Source: Trachythela sp. YZ-2020 (lineage: Eukaryota; Cnidaria; Anthozoa; Malacalcyonacea; Clavulariidae). Taken from it: a stretch of 64,000 nucleotides of DNA. Under the pieces are notes generated by a model, which saw only the letters and a list, made by a program, of their open reading frames with translations, had not been told where the DNA came from and did not search any database. The stretch spans positions 806,001-870,000 of the forward strand of contig JADLSH010000184.1 of NCBI GenBank assembly GCA_016169945.1. Direction: 5' to 3'. Below are positions 1 through 11,400 of the stretch, one piece after another (position 1 is the stretch's first letter; each line of letters opens with the position of its first letter). The translations under genes and the position numbers were made by a program.

Positions 1-74
1 GCGTGGTTTATAATCACTGGTAAATAAGGAACTTGCTGTAGAAGAATCCTGCCTTCGGCGATTTTTCCCATTAG

Positions 75-206
75 ATGGCTTTCTGCCTCTACTCTTCAGC
101 TCACTAGTAGCCTGCGTAGCAGACGGTCGGCCCGCGGAACTCCTAAAAGGCGGGCAAGGCAGAAGCTGGAAAGACCGTCTGCAAGGTTTGGCAGTGTATT
201 TTATAT
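75..206 (+). pseudogene. BEL/Pao-type gag fragment, inverted copy
   Basis: The plus strand here resembles the coding strand of the gag remnant found on the minus strand at about 640-730. They share an acidic stretch, a glycine/lysine-rich stretch and the string GACCGTCTGCAAGGTTTGGC. The two copies therefore point in opposite directions. The reading frame is broken and the copy is short, so this is a dead retrotransposon fragment. Left and right limits are approximate. Confidence 0.5.
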
Positions 207-489
207 GTCCGTCCACCAGTGGACGGGAATTGATGATTGGCTGTACTATTTTTACCGCTGTCAATCAATAGGAAATGTGTGTTAATTAATGTAATATATC
301 TAACACGCAATAACAATAGCACAGAGACAAAAGTTTGTAAATTAAAATATTTTAAGGAACGAGACGCCAACTGTTAATTCTGAAACGTTAATGAGACTCT
401 CCAACGGCACTTGTTTCTACAGTATAGGTTTAGGTTTTATCTTGAAAAGAATCCACAGCGTTGTATCGCTATACCGTTCAGCAGGAACG
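207..489. other. Spacer between two gag fragments
   Basis: AT-rich sequence with no supported gene. The minus-strand reading frame at 143-370 has no recognisable domain and overlaps the inverted gag fragment. Confidence 0.4.
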
Positions 490-955
490 TTAAGTTTTTT
501 GTTTAAAATTGCGCTGTTTCTTTACATAAGTAATGACATCTATTTTTAGGTGTGATTTTAATCTATTGTTAGTTACTTCTTGAAAGGGGGCGGCAATCAA
601 ATACACTGCCAAACCTTGCAGACGGTCTTTCCCCACCTCAGCCTTGCCCGTTTTTGGGTGTTTCGCCGCAGGACCGTCTGCCTCGCAGGCTAGCTCACTA
701 GTTTCTCTCGCCTCGATTACTTTCAATAATTCGTCGACTTCCCACACATCACTTGTAGCCTTCCGTGCAACTTGAAGTCGAATGTCACTTGCTAACTTAT
801 CCATAATAACCGGTATAAGCAGACTTCCATATTGGTCAGCTGAAACTCCCAATGAATACAGCCCGCGAACATGTACGCTGATGTTGTCATAAATATAGCG
901 AAACGTGGCTGTCCGATCACTTGTACAAGGTGGTAATTTCAAAAGCTCATCCATA

Positions 956-1329
956 TGACTCGTAATAATTTGCTGTGTTTTACCAAAACGTTTGTGCAAT
1001 ATCTCAACTGCAGATTTGTAATTTCAAAAGCTCATCCACATAATAATAATAATAATAATAATAATAAGAAGAAGCTTTAATCAAACTCGCTAAAAATTTA
1101 CAACAATACATTAAAACAAACAAGATATTACAAACAACAAAAGGCAAGTTAGATAAGAGATTCACGAACGGACTCGAAGTCCCAACAAGGCAAACCCCGC
1201 AAATAGATAACACCTAAATTTACACTATGTCTATGATAACAGAAAATATACATAAAACCTGTGACTCGTAATAATTTGCTGTGTTTTACCAAAACGTTTG
1301 TGCAATATCTCAACTGCAGATTTGTAATT
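956..1329. repeat. 68-bp target-site duplication pair
   Basis: Positions 956-1023 and 1262-1329 are identical over 68 bases and flank the LINE-like insert. The first base beyond each end differs. Confidence 0.8.
1024..1261 (-). mobile_element. 5'-truncated LINE-like insertion in gag
   Basis: A 238-bp AT-rich insert splits the gag remnant. It is bounded by an exact 68-bp direct repeat (956-1023 and 1262-1329). On the minus strand the insert ends in an (ATT)n tract at about 1040-1070, as expected for the 3' end of a non-LTR retrotransposon. The long target duplication and 3' simple repeat fit target-primed insertion. The family cannot be named because no coding part remains. Confidence 0.55.
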
Positions 1330-1445
1330 ATCAGCAGTAAGGGATAAGCCTTGGATTGACCTTGCGGCAGGCAGCTCCTTCGATCGAGCAGCGAGTTTAG
1401 ATAATTGAATTTATCAATTGACGAGAGTGTTGTATTTTCAAGAAT

Positions 1446-1700
1446 CCCAAAAGGTTCCCCATTGTGTCCCGTTCCCTTTGAATTTGTTTAAAATTAGCTT
1501 AGGAAGTTTTGGTCTAATAATTCCATGAGCTTGTGTTTCCACTTGATTTCCCAAATTTGAATTAGGAGTTGTTGTTTAAAAAGACATCTATTTACAAACA
1601 ACATAATATGTAAATTTTAACTTCTAAATTGTAGGCATATTGTCTAAATTCTACTCTGAGCTTAATTAAAATTGTTAAAAAGACACCTATTTAAAAACGG
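1446..1700. other. AT-rich spacer
   Basis: No gene or named repeat seen. The stretch separates the gag remnant from the satellite. Confidence 0.4.
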
Positions 1701-2505
1701 TGATTGTAGTGTGGTTGTCATGTGCGGTTGTGCGATGCATCACACAAATTAACATACCATGACTTACAGTGATTGTAGTGTGGTTGTCATGTGCGGCTGT
1801 GCGATGCATCGCACAAATTAGCATACCATGACTTACAGTGATTGTAGTGTGGTTGTCATGTGCGGTTGTGCGATGCATCGCACAAATTAGCATACCATGA
1901 CTTACAGTGATTGTAGTGTGGTTGTCATGTGTGGTTGTGCGATGCATCGCACAAATTAACATACCATGACTTACAGTGATTGTAGTGTGGTTGTCATGTG
2001 CGGTTGTGCGATGCATCGCACAAATTAGCATACCATGACTTACAGTGATTGTAGTGTGGTTGTCACGTGCAGTTGTGCGATGCATCGCACAAATTAGCAT
2101 ACCATGACTTACAGTGATTGTAGTGTGGTTGTCACGTGCAGTTGTGCGATGCATCGCACAAATTAGCATACCATGACTTACAGTGATTGTAGTGTGGTTG
2201 TCACGTGCAGTTGTGCGATGCATCGCACAAATTAGCATACCATGACTTACAGTGATTGTAGTGTGGTTGTCACGTGCAGTTGTGCGATGCATCGCACAAA
2301 TTAACATACCATGACTTACAGTGATTGTAGTGTGGTTGTCACGTGTGGTTGTGCGATGCATCGCACAAATTAGCATACCATGACTTACAGTGATTGTAGT
2401 GTGGTTGTCATGTGCGGTTGTGCGATGCATCGCACAAATTAGCATACCATGACTTACAGTGATTGTAGTGTGGTTGTCATGTGCGGTTGTGTGATGCATC
2501 GCAAC
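1701..2505. repeat. 69-bp satellite, about 11.7 copies, with 18-bp palindrome
   Basis: The unit starts recur at 1701, 1770, 1839, 1908 and so on every 69 bases to 2460, with only point variation. Most units contain the perfect palindrome TGTGCGATGCATCGCACA; the first unit and the last one vary there. Because 69 is divisible by three, the minus strand stays open for 282 codons as a 23-residue repeat. I treat that as a by-product of the period, not as a protein gene. Confidence 0.95.
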
Positions 2506-2569
2506 AACAACCATTTTTTTCACATCGCATGACACGTTACATAATTAACATCCGGGGCGTGGCGACCGG

Positions 2570-2760
2570 GGCGGGGCGTGGGAGGGGGGGGGGGGGTGAC
2601 GCCCCCCAATAATTCTAAATATTAAAAAGTTGGTCAAATGGGCAAAAAATATTGAGAAATTACTGTATGCGTTGAGAATATGCTCTTAAATTATAAAATA
2701 TGCAACGCAAGTACAATAATTCTAAATATTAAAGAGTTCGTCAGTTGTTGGTTAAATAAA
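2570..2760. repeat. G-rich tract and 107-bp-spaced direct repeat
   Basis: A strongly G-rich run lies at about 2570-2597. After it, a 28-base motif beginning AATAATTCTAAATATTAAA occurs at about 2608 and again at about 2717 with three or so changes, so this segment holds a degenerate tandem duplication. No coding sequence. Confidence 0.6.
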
Positions 2761-3129
2761 ACATATTAAGAAACAATACGTTCTAATTTTCAAATATTAT
2801 GTGCTCCTGAGTACGTAAGCAGTTGGTCAATGGACTAGTGCAGAATTACTGGAGTGTAGCATACACGCATTTCCTCAACATCATTCTTTGATCCTTTCTA
2901 TCTTATAAAAAGTTAAAAGATGCTTGCATTTGAAAAACTTACTAAAAACAAGATGGAGTGTCAGGCCAATAAAGACAATTGAAAGAGGTTTGGACCAGTT
3001 ACGAAGAAAATTTATGTAGTTCAAAGTGAACGTTAGAAGCGGCTTAGCACAGGGCCTTTTTTGACTCATAAACTGGTGGGCCAAGCCCCCCCCCCCCAAG
3101 CCCCCGTGTTGGCCCCCAGTAAACTATTT

Positions 3130-3246
3130 TGGTGTTTGTATACGCCATCTCGCAAAGGTCGTAATCGTCGAGCTTCTGAGTACGAGATTTATCGTAGTCA
3201 AAAGCCCAACGACTACGACTTTTGCGAGATGGCGTATACAAACAAC
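3130..3246. repeat. Hairpin repeat with about 33-bp arms
   Basis: The left arm begins TTTGTATACGCCATCTCGCA at about 3136. Its reverse complement ends at about 3243 (TGCGAGATGGCGTATACAAA), with two mismatches further in. The loop is about 45 bases. The structure is typical of a small foldback or MITE. A G/C-rich tract precedes it at 3085-3115. Confidence 0.7.
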
Positions 3247-3271
3247 GCGGCGTTTGGCGCGAAAATGACGA

Positions 3272-3574
3272 ATGTCGTACTCGTGGTCATTACTAAAGCT
3301 CCCTAATAATGTATGTGAAAATTTGCTTCAGTTTGTTGTGCATGACAAAATGGAAACTGACGAGCTGGTCGATACAAATTATGAACTTTCTACTCAATCG
3401 TCCGAGCCTGCACATTGCAACTTATCGTCGGAGTTTGATTCGCACATTGACGACATTCAAGCAATAGTTTCCGGCATCCCTGGTCCAACTGAAAAGGTTG
3501 TCTGCTATACACTGCTAGAACCGCCAGAGCTGGCAGAGCCAAACGAGTTCCGAATGTTCATACACAGTCCATAG
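3272..3574 (+). CDS. Unassigned short ORF, possibly a transposon gene fragment
   Basis: A 100-codon plus-strand frame follows directly on the hairpin repeat. The product is acidic and Ser/Thr-rich in the middle (about residues 28-60) and shows no motif that I recognise. The codon at the listed start is not ATG; the first ATG in frame is at codon 27. No splice partner was identified. It could be a fragment of a mobile-element gene or a chance frame. I assign no function. Confidence 0.25.
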   Translation: MSYSWSLLKLPNNVCENLLQFVVHDKMETDELVDTNYELSTQSSEPAHCNLSSEFDSHIDDIQAIVSGIPGPTEKVVCYTLLEPPELAEPNEFRMFIHSP

Positions 3575-4010
3575 ACGGAGACAAAAGCGCGGAAATCATG
3601 AAGAGACTTGATCAAATTCTTGAGAATCAAGTTCTCAGAATCTAAAAGAATCAAGTTCTTGAGAATCTAAAAGTTCAAGTACTGGAAATCTAGCAGCTAA
3701 ATGAGTACACATAACACATTGTATCCAAACCACACTTATACAGAATTTACAGATCAATATAGGTTATAAATATCGTATTCGACTTCTTTCATCGATTCAA
3801 TTATCATACAATTTCAAAATGTCTTTGCAATATATGTCTTTGGCCAACTCACAAAAACACGCTATCGTAAATTTAACGAAAATGTAACAATCATTGATCT
3901 TATTGTAGTTTTCTTTATTTTTTGCTTATTTGTCGTCCTCGGATTCCCGATTCTCGGATTGCCCTACTGCTCATTTTCTCACTGATTATTTATAGCTGTC
4001 CCAAACTCCC
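3575..4010. other. Non-coding AT-rich stretch
   Basis: Short internal repeats of the motif TTGAGAATC/AAGTTCTTGAGAATCTAAA occur at about 3618-3690. No gene seen. Confidence 0.4.
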
Positions 4011-4011
4011 A

Positions 4012-4323
4012 CAGTGTTTCTATTTAACAATTAGATTATGAGCTCAAGATTTCTATGAGGACGAAGCCCGAATGAACTATCATCTCATAGAAATCGAGAG
4101 CGAATAATCTAATTGTTTTAGTAGAAACCAGCAAGAAAACAGTATTTCAAAACGTTTTTCATAATTTATTGAAATAAATTCGTTAAAAATCGCGCCGAGG
4201 AGATGGCTGTTTCGCTACTCGCTATCTATCGACAATTAGATAGCGAGTAGCGTAGCCAATCAAATTACAGCATTTGCAATAGTATACTAGTATGATTCTA
4301 CTAAAACTGTATAGAAACACAGA
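4012..4323. mobile_element. Composite foldback element
   Basis: Ends are related as inverted repeats (CAGTGTTTCTAT at left, ATAGAAACACAG at right). Inside are two further hairpins. One is centred near 4070, with arms around ACAATTAGATTATGAG and its complement before 4120. A tight one at about 4214-4253 has arms CTACTCGCTATCT/AGATAGCGAGTAG. A CCAATCAAATTACAG string follows the second hairpin. The same layout (hairpin, then CCAATCAGATTGCAG) recurs at 50128-50190. No coding capacity. Confidence 0.6.
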
Positions 4324-5686
4324 AAATGTTTTCTATTTCTTAAAGAGAATTTCTTTTCTTTATGAATTTATTCAGGAAATATATAAATCACACAAACAAC
4401 ATAATTGAGTCGGATGTCATTCTGGATGAATAGATCAGTCTTAACTTCATGTGAGTTATTCAAAAATGTGAATTGGATAGGTCTATCAATATCGATATGT
4501 TCTTGTCATTAGGTTGTATTAGAAATGGAGTATATGTTGTATATTCTCAAGTAATACACAAAAGAGTGAAAAACCCTCAACGTTAAAGAATCACGGTACT
4601 CGTAGCAAGGAAAATTGTGATTTCAAGAATTACGATTTTGAATGTTTACAGAATATGACGGGTACTGTATGACAATTAGTTAATCATTTAAAAGCCTTAA
4701 TCTTCAGTTATATTTACGTACATGAGAGTTTTTGTTTCTCGAGCCCCACAGCCACCACCTTCAGTCGTTTCTATCAAGAGTCAGGTACAGAGTGACCTGA
4801 GTCAGATTCACATTGGCATTTTATTGGCCAACCTCAATTTTGTCATTTTTCGGGGGCTGATGCAACTCATCATTGATATTAATTACTAAGTGTTAATTTG
4901 ATCAACAATTGGCAATATATAGCACATGGAATATAAATGCATTTGTATACTGCTCACATTCCTCTGTTTATCAAAATTGTTTCCTTGAAAATCTACTAAT
5001 TTTTTCCACATCTCGTTTCATTGACTGTGCTTAAAGTTCTGTAGTACGGCAGCATCTTTTTGACTTGATGCAATCTGTTTTTAGATCCCTGGAGGAATTG
5101 ATATGGATGTCTCGAAATTCTTTCTGCTGTTTGATGAATTTGGTATGGTGTTCGATCCTTAAAATTTAACTCAATTGTATTTAAATTCCGCATTGCCAAC
5201 CTTGGCCTGTACACCTTACTCCAATGCATCTTGCTTTCGCATTGATCAGCCCTCACAATTTTAATAAATCATCATAGACAAAAAATTGCTGTTTATATTC
5301 GGCAGTTTGACTGCAGTTTGTTTGTCTCACAACGACAATTTGAAGATGCATGTTCATAACAAACAGATGTTTGAAACCTGAAATATGATTGTATTATATG
5401 TACATTCAATAATTTCATTGCTGCTAAAGATTGCGAGGACTAGATATTGCTTAACACGCAATTTGTGACTTGTGCAAAGAAGCAGCTAGTGGCTTATTGG
5501 AAGTCAAGACACAAGGGGTGCCAGTAGCTGCAAGGAAAATTGAGCACTCTATTTTTTTACTTTAGTTTGTAATTGCAAGATCCTAAGTTATAAGTATTAA
5601 TTTGTACTATAATACTTGTTATTGGTGTTTTATTAATGAACTTATAATTTCTTGTGTATAATTTCAGGTTGACCTATTGAGAAGAA
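4324..5686. other. Intergenic AT-rich DNA
   Basis: I see no supported gene. The minus frame at 4996-5256 (86 codons) vaguely resembles the end of a retroelement ORF but has no diagnostic motif. Confidence 0.35.
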
Positions 5687-8600
5687 TCATTCAGCTTCTC
5701 ACCTGTGTGGCTAGCATCCTACAATTGTCATTCTCATGTTGGCTTGTGTGTTTGAAATTGGATATGGTATTTTCAGGGATGGCTATGCTAGCAAATTATC
5801 TTAGTAACTATAATATAGCAGGGCAGTACGTAAACCATTTCTACTTGTGTCCATAGTCCCTATAAATGTAATACAGTGGCTGGAAACACGGCAAACATGA
5901 AAGTTTTTAGCCATTTGCATGGGTTGATGATGAGGGTGTAGTGAAAGTGCATGTTTTCTTTGTTTTACAAATATGAAATATTAATATTCAGCTGCACAGC
6001 TTCCTTCATTATACTACAAGGTTATTGAGCGTGAAGGTGCACAAACATGAAAACCATAGAACTAAACGTTTAAAAGCGTTACCAGACACTGTGTTATAAG
6101 GACTATATTATGACCAGCTTTTTGTCTGTGTGTCTTAAGACTGTCATTGCTAATAGGCAGTTAGTATATAAAATTTACTTCTGCTAGGACATTAGCGTTG
6201 TAAATATTTTACAGCGGAGCAGTATATCTACCCTTTCTACTTGCATGTGACCTGAGCTTTTTGCCTGTGTTGCTTGATCTATTTTTCTACGATTGTCATT
6301 GCTAATTGGCAGGTTAGTATAAAAATCTGCCTGAAATCATATTTATATTTGAGTTGTATAAATTGGCACCAGAATGGCATATCTTTGACTGGTGGGTAAA
6401 ATCACATGAGGGGATATGTTAGCCATTCGTAGTAGTTCATGTCACTTCGGCTTGATTTTTCTGGTTGGTCGTGTAAAATAGGCTCGCCTGTTAACTCAGT
6501 TCTCAGTCGTCGTCGTCTGTCCTCGTCTGGTGAACTCAGTTCTCGTGGCAACCATTGCACGGGCACGTGTAATATCAGTTTAACACGATCAGGAATATAA
6601 CCAAGCAAATTTGTCATTGAATCTCTACTTATGACCAGCTTTTCACCTGGCTTGATCTAGCGTTCTACGATTGTCATTGCTAATTGGCAGTTAGTATAAA
6701 AAATCTGCCTGAAATCATATTTATATTTGAGTTGTATAAATTGGCACCAGAATGGCATATCTTTGACTGGTGGGTAAAATCACATGAGGGGATATGTTAG
6801 CCATTCGTAGTAGTTCATGTCACTTCGGCTTGATTTTTCTGGTTGGTCGCAAATAAATAGTAAAATAGGCTCGCCTGTTAACTCAGTTCTCTGTCGTCGT
6901 CGTCTTCGTCATCGTCGTCTGTCGTCGTCGTCTGTCGACGCCGTCGTCGTCTGTCGTCGTCGTCTGTCGACTCGTCTGTCGTGAACTCAGTTCTCGTGGC
7001 AACCATTGCACGGGCACGTGTAATATCAGTTTAACACGATCAGGAATATAACCAAGCAAATTTGTCATTGAATCTCTACTTATGACCAGCTTTTCACCTG
7101 GCTTGATCTAGCGTTCTACGATTGTCATTGCTAATTGGCAGTTAGTATAAAAAACTGCCTGAAATCATATTTATATTTGAGTTGTATAAATTGGCACCAG
7201 AATGGCATATCTTTGACTGGTGGGTAAAATCACATGAGGGGATATGTTAGCCATTCGTAGTAGTTCATGTCACTTCGGCTTGATTTTTCTGGTTGGTCGT
7301 GTAAAATAGGCTCGCCTGTTAACTCAGTTCTCAGTCGTCGTCGTCTGTCCTCGTCTTGTGAACTCAGTTCTCGTGGCAACCATTGCACGGGCACGTGTAA
7401 TATCAGTTTAACACGATCAGGAATATAACCAAGCAAATTTGTCATTGAATCTCTACTTATGACCAGCTTTTCACCTGGCTTGATCTAGCGTTCTACGATT
7501 GTCATTGCTAATTGGCAGTTAGTATAAAAAATCTGCCTGAAATCATATTTATATTTGAGTTGTATAAATTGGCACCAGAATGGCATATCTTTGACTGGTG
7601 GGTAAAATCACATGAGGGGATATGTTAGCCATTCGTAGTAGTTCATGTCACTTCGGCTTGATTTTTCTGGTTGGTCGTGTAAAATAGGCTCGCCTGTTAA
7701 CTCAGTTCTCAGTCGTCGTCGTCTGTCCTCGTCTGGTGAACTCAGTTCTCGTGGCAACCATTGCACGGGCACGTGTAATATCAGTTTAACACGATCAGGA
7801 ATATAACCAAGCAAATTTGTCATTGAATCTCTACTTATGACCAGCTTTTCACCTGGCTTGATCTAGCGTTCTACGATTGTCATTGCTAATTGGCAGTTAG
7901 TATAAAACATCTGCCTGAAATCATATTTATATTTGAGTTGTATAAATTGGCCCAGAATGGCATATCTTTGACTGGTGGGTAAAATCACATGAGGGGATAT
8001 GTTAGCCATTCGTAGTAGTTCATGTCACTTCGGCTTGATTTTTCTGGTTGGTCGTGTAAAATAGGCTCGCCTGTTAACTCAGTTCTCTGTCGTCGTCGTC
8101 TGTCATCGTCGTCTGTCGTCGTCGTCTGTCGACGCCGTCGTCGTCTGTCGTCGTCGTCTGTCGACTTCGTCTGTCGTGTCGTCTTATGAACTCAGTTCTC
8201 GTGGCAACCATTGCACGGGCACGTGTAATATCAGTTTAACACGATCAGGAATATAACCAAGCAAATTTGTCATTGAATCTCTACTTATGACCAGCTTTTC
8301 ACCTGGCTTGATCTAGCGTTCTACGATTGTCATTGCTAATTGGCAGTTAGTATAAAAAACTGCCTGAAATCATATTTATATTTGAGTTGTATAAATTGGC
8401 ACCAGAATGGCATATCTTTGACTGGTGGGTAAAATCACATGAGGGGATATGTTAGCCATTCGTAGTAGTTCATGTCACTTCGGCTTGATTTTTCTGGTTG
8501 GTCGTGTAAAATAGGCTCGCCTGTTAACTCAGTTCTCAGTCGTCGTCGTCTGTCCTCGTCTTGTGAACTCAGTTCTCGTGGCAACCATTGCACGGGCACG

Positions 8601-9898
8601 TGTAATATCAGTTTAACACGATCAGGAATATAACTACCAAGCAAATTTGTCATTGAATCTCTACTTATGACCAGCTTTTCACCTGGCTTGATCTAGCGTT
8701 CTACGATTGTCATTGCTAATTGGCAGTTAGTATAAAACATCTGCCTGAAATCATATTTATATTTGAGTTGTATAAATTGGCCCAGAATGGCATATCTTTG
8801 ACTGGTGGGTAAAATCACATGAGGGGATATGTTAGCCATTCGTAGTAGTTCATGTCACTTCGGCTTGATTTTTCTGGTTGGTCGTGTAAAATAGGCTCGC
8901 CTGTTAACTCAGTTCTCTGTCGTCGTCGTCTGTCATCGTCGTCTGTCGACGCCGTCGTCGTCTGTCGTCGTCGTCTGTCGACTTCGTCTGTCGTGTCGTC
9001 TTATGAACTCAGTTCTCGTGGCAACCATTGCACGGGCACGTGTAATATCAGTTTAACACGATCAGGAATATAACCAAGCAAATTTGTCATTGAATTTCTA
9101 CTTGTGACCAGCTTTTCACCTGTGTGGCTTGATCTAGCGTTCTACGATTGTCATTGCTAATTGGCAGTTAGTATAAAAAATCTGCCTGAAATCATATTTA
9201 TATTTGAGTTGTATAAATTGGCACCAGAATGGCATATCTTTGACTGGTGGGTAAAATCACATGAGGAGATATGTTAGCCATTCGTAGTAGTTCATGTCAC
9301 TTCGGCTTGATTTTTCTGGTTGGTCGTGTAAAATAGGCTCGCCTGTTAACTCAGTTCTCTGTCGTCGTCGTCTGTCATCGTCGTCTGTCGTCGTCGTCTG
9401 TCGACGCCGTCGTCGTCTGTCGTCGTCGTCTGTCGACTTCGTCTGTCGTGTCGTCTTATGAACTCAGTTCTCGTGGCAACCATTGCACGGGCACGTGTAA
9501 TATCAGCTTAACACGATCAGGAATATAACCAAGCAAATTTGTCATTGAATTTCGACTTGTGACCAGCTTTTCACCTGTGTGGCTTGATCTAGCGTTCTAC
9601 GATTGTCATTGCTAATTGGCAGTTAGTATAAAAAATCTGCCTGAAATCATATTTATATTTGAGTTGTATAAATTGGCCCAGAATGGCATATCTTTGACTG
9701 GTGGGTAAAATCACATGAGGGGATATGTTAGCCATTCGTAGTAGTTCATGTCACTTCGGCTTGATTTTTCTGGTTTGTCGTGTAAAATAGGCTCGCCTGT
9801 TAACTCAGTTCTATGTCGTCGTCGTCTGTCGTCGTCGTCTGTCGTCTTGTGAACTGAGTTCTCGTGGCAACCATTGCAAAAATATAAGCTAATTTGCA
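5687..9898 (-). repeat. Complex tandem array 1 (left arm of inverted pair)
   Basis: Degenerate copies occupy about 5687-6400, then nine near-identical units follow. The shared marker GAGGGGATATGTTAGCC occurs at 6408, 6786, 7236, 7614, 7991, 8441, 8821, 9263 (one base changed) and 9717, giving spacings of 378, 450, 378, 377, 450, 380, 442 and 454. Length differences come mainly from an embedded (GTC/TCG)n tract of variable length. On the minus strand the unit contains the same core as array 2: CCTATTTTACACGACCAACC, AATCAAGCC, GAACTACTACGAATGG and TTCCTGATCGTGTT. Short frames of 61-73 codons recur in each unit, so they are by-products of the repeat. Confidence 0.9.
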
Positions 9899-10681
9899 CA
9901 GGGTTGGTATATTGGCCTTTTTAAAGACCAAATAACTCGATTTTGGCCTTTTTTTCTTGTTTGGCCTCGGAAAATTTTTTTGGTCATTCTCTTTTCACTT
10001 CAAAAATTTTTTTTAGAATTATATTGAGTTGTAAAAATTACTTAGATGTATACTAAATGATGTGAGAGGTTGATTTGTAATGTAAATTTCAAAAATAATC
10101 ATGGGATAATCTAGTTGTATTTTCAACCAATCACAGCTGATGAAATTCAGCCAATTGTAAATCAGGCACTCAGCCTCAGCCGCTGATAGTTTGTCATAGG
10201 GTAGCATTATATACTGTTATAACGTACACTAGTCACCACATTAGCTATATGAATAAAACTGAACAATGTCAATAACTAATAACTAATAACTTTTGTTTTA
10301 TTTGAGATAAATAAAAAAATCAGCTACCGTTGTCGATGGAGGCTTTATTATTTGGCATTATTAATTTTGCATTTTCCCATTGATTCTCAACCTGCACTTT
10401 CTACGTTTTCTAACTTTCTGGGCGATAGGCCGTGGCTGATGGGGGCCCCTACTGTCGGGGCCCCTTAGTTTCTGAACTAACCCTATCCAATGAGCGTTAC
10501 GCCACCATTTGCTGACAACCTAAGAGCTCCATTGAGGAAAAAAATTCCTGGGCACGAGTTTGCAATTTAATTTGGCCTCTTTTAGCCTTTTTTTGGCCTC
10601 TTTAGAAAAATTGTAGTTTGGCTTCTTTTGGTAGATTTTGGCCTATTTGGCTCCGAGCATGCGCAGGACCTACCAACCCTG
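9899..10681. mobile_element. Non-autonomous hAT-like element
   Basis: Left end CAGGGTTGGTA at 9899 and right end TACCAACCCTG ending at 10681 are exact 11-base inverted repeats. Flanking 8-base sequences are AATTTGCA (9891-9898) and AATTTGCC (10682-10689), a target duplication with one mismatch. The 8-bp duplication and CA-G-rich terminus are features of the hAT superfamily. The interior is rich in TTTGGCCTTTTT-type strings near both ends and encodes no transposase. It inserted at the inner edge of array 1, whose last unit is cut there. Confidence 0.8.
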
Positions 10682-11084
10682 AATTTGCCTTTAGTTTTTC
10701 GTCAAGAAAAAGTCACTAGACTATTTTACATCTTCGTTCATCTTAAATATTATAACTTCTACATAATCTGTCATTGGCGAAATATATTTCAAAAAATACA
10801 ATCACAAGAGTGAGCGTAAATAAGTTACGGTAGGTTTCCAACAACGACGAGTTAGTATACTGGTAAAGACGTGACGGACTATCAGATCGAAGATTCACAG
10901 ATCGAGACTCCGCTTAAATAACGTAATTCCTAATCGAGAAAAAGATGGCCGTTGTCTTCACCACTAGACTGATCCTTTTTTGCACACCATAAAGCCCCAA
11001 GAAATATCTTGCACAAAGATCCGACGTCACATACATGCTACAATCCATCGTGTGCACTAGACTATATAAATTATAAACTCCAGT
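10682..11084. other. Spacer with a weak tRNA-like segment
   Basis: Sequence at about 10850-10915 (TAGTATACTGGTAAAGAC, then AGATCGAGACTCC) loosely resembles tRNA A and B boxes and could be an old SINE head. No gene seen. Confidence 0.3.
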
Positions 11085-11400
11085 TAGTTTAGTTCACATT
11101 TCCTCCTGTAACACTGGACGATTAAGGATTAATGGACCTTTAGGGAGAACATTTTAGAACTGATAGAGCTATCCAGTATAAATTAAAGTTAGTTTAGTTC
11201 TGGTTTCCTCCTGTAGTAACACTGGATCAATAAGGAATGATCCTTACTGAACCTCGAGGGAGAACAGTTTAGAACTGATAGAGCTATCCGACATAAATAA
11301 AGTTAGTTTAGTTTAGGTTTCCTCCTGTAGTAACACTGGATCAATAAGAGATGACCCTTACTGGACCTCTAGGAAAAACAGAGCTATCCAGTTTAAATGT
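11085..11400 (+). repeat. Tandem 110-120-bp dispersed repeat, about three copies
   Basis: The recurring string GTTTCCTCCTGTAGTAACAC is followed by CTGGATCAATAAG, then a CTTACTGGACCTC segment, then AGTTTAGAACTGATAGAG, CTATCC and AAATAAAGTTAGTTTAGTT. Copies lie at about 11098, 11200 and 11317. The same family is found at 12342-12425, 32605-32745, 37376-37412, 45605-45868, 50290-50900, 60456-60515 and 62826-63130. Confidence 0.9.

Larger units (their letters stand above)
490..1445 (-). pseudogene. BEL/Pao-type retrotransposon Gag (DUF1759-like), interrupted
   Basis: Minus-strand translation from about 1440 to 490 gives a DUF1759-type Gag segment of BEL/Pao elements. It reads through a KSAVEILHKRFGKTQQII-type block and then a DELLKLPPC block. 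Next come a VRGLYSLGVSADQYGSLLIP block and an ARKATSDVWEVDELLKVIEA block. The upstream part needs a frameshift near 1390. The frame is split by an insertion at 1024-1261 flanked by a 68-bp direct repeat. No protease, reverse transcriptase or LTR is attached here. It is a truncated, inactive copy. Confidence 0.75.

Noticed and set aside
1687..2535. 282-codon minus-strand ORF
   Set aside because: It lies wholly in the 69-bp satellite; the frame stays open because 69 is a multiple of three, and the product is a 23-residue tandem repeat without other support.
6402..9899. Repeated 61-73-codon ORFs in array 1
   Set aside because: The same frame recurs once per repeat unit and is broken in longer units, so it follows from the repeat, not from a gene.
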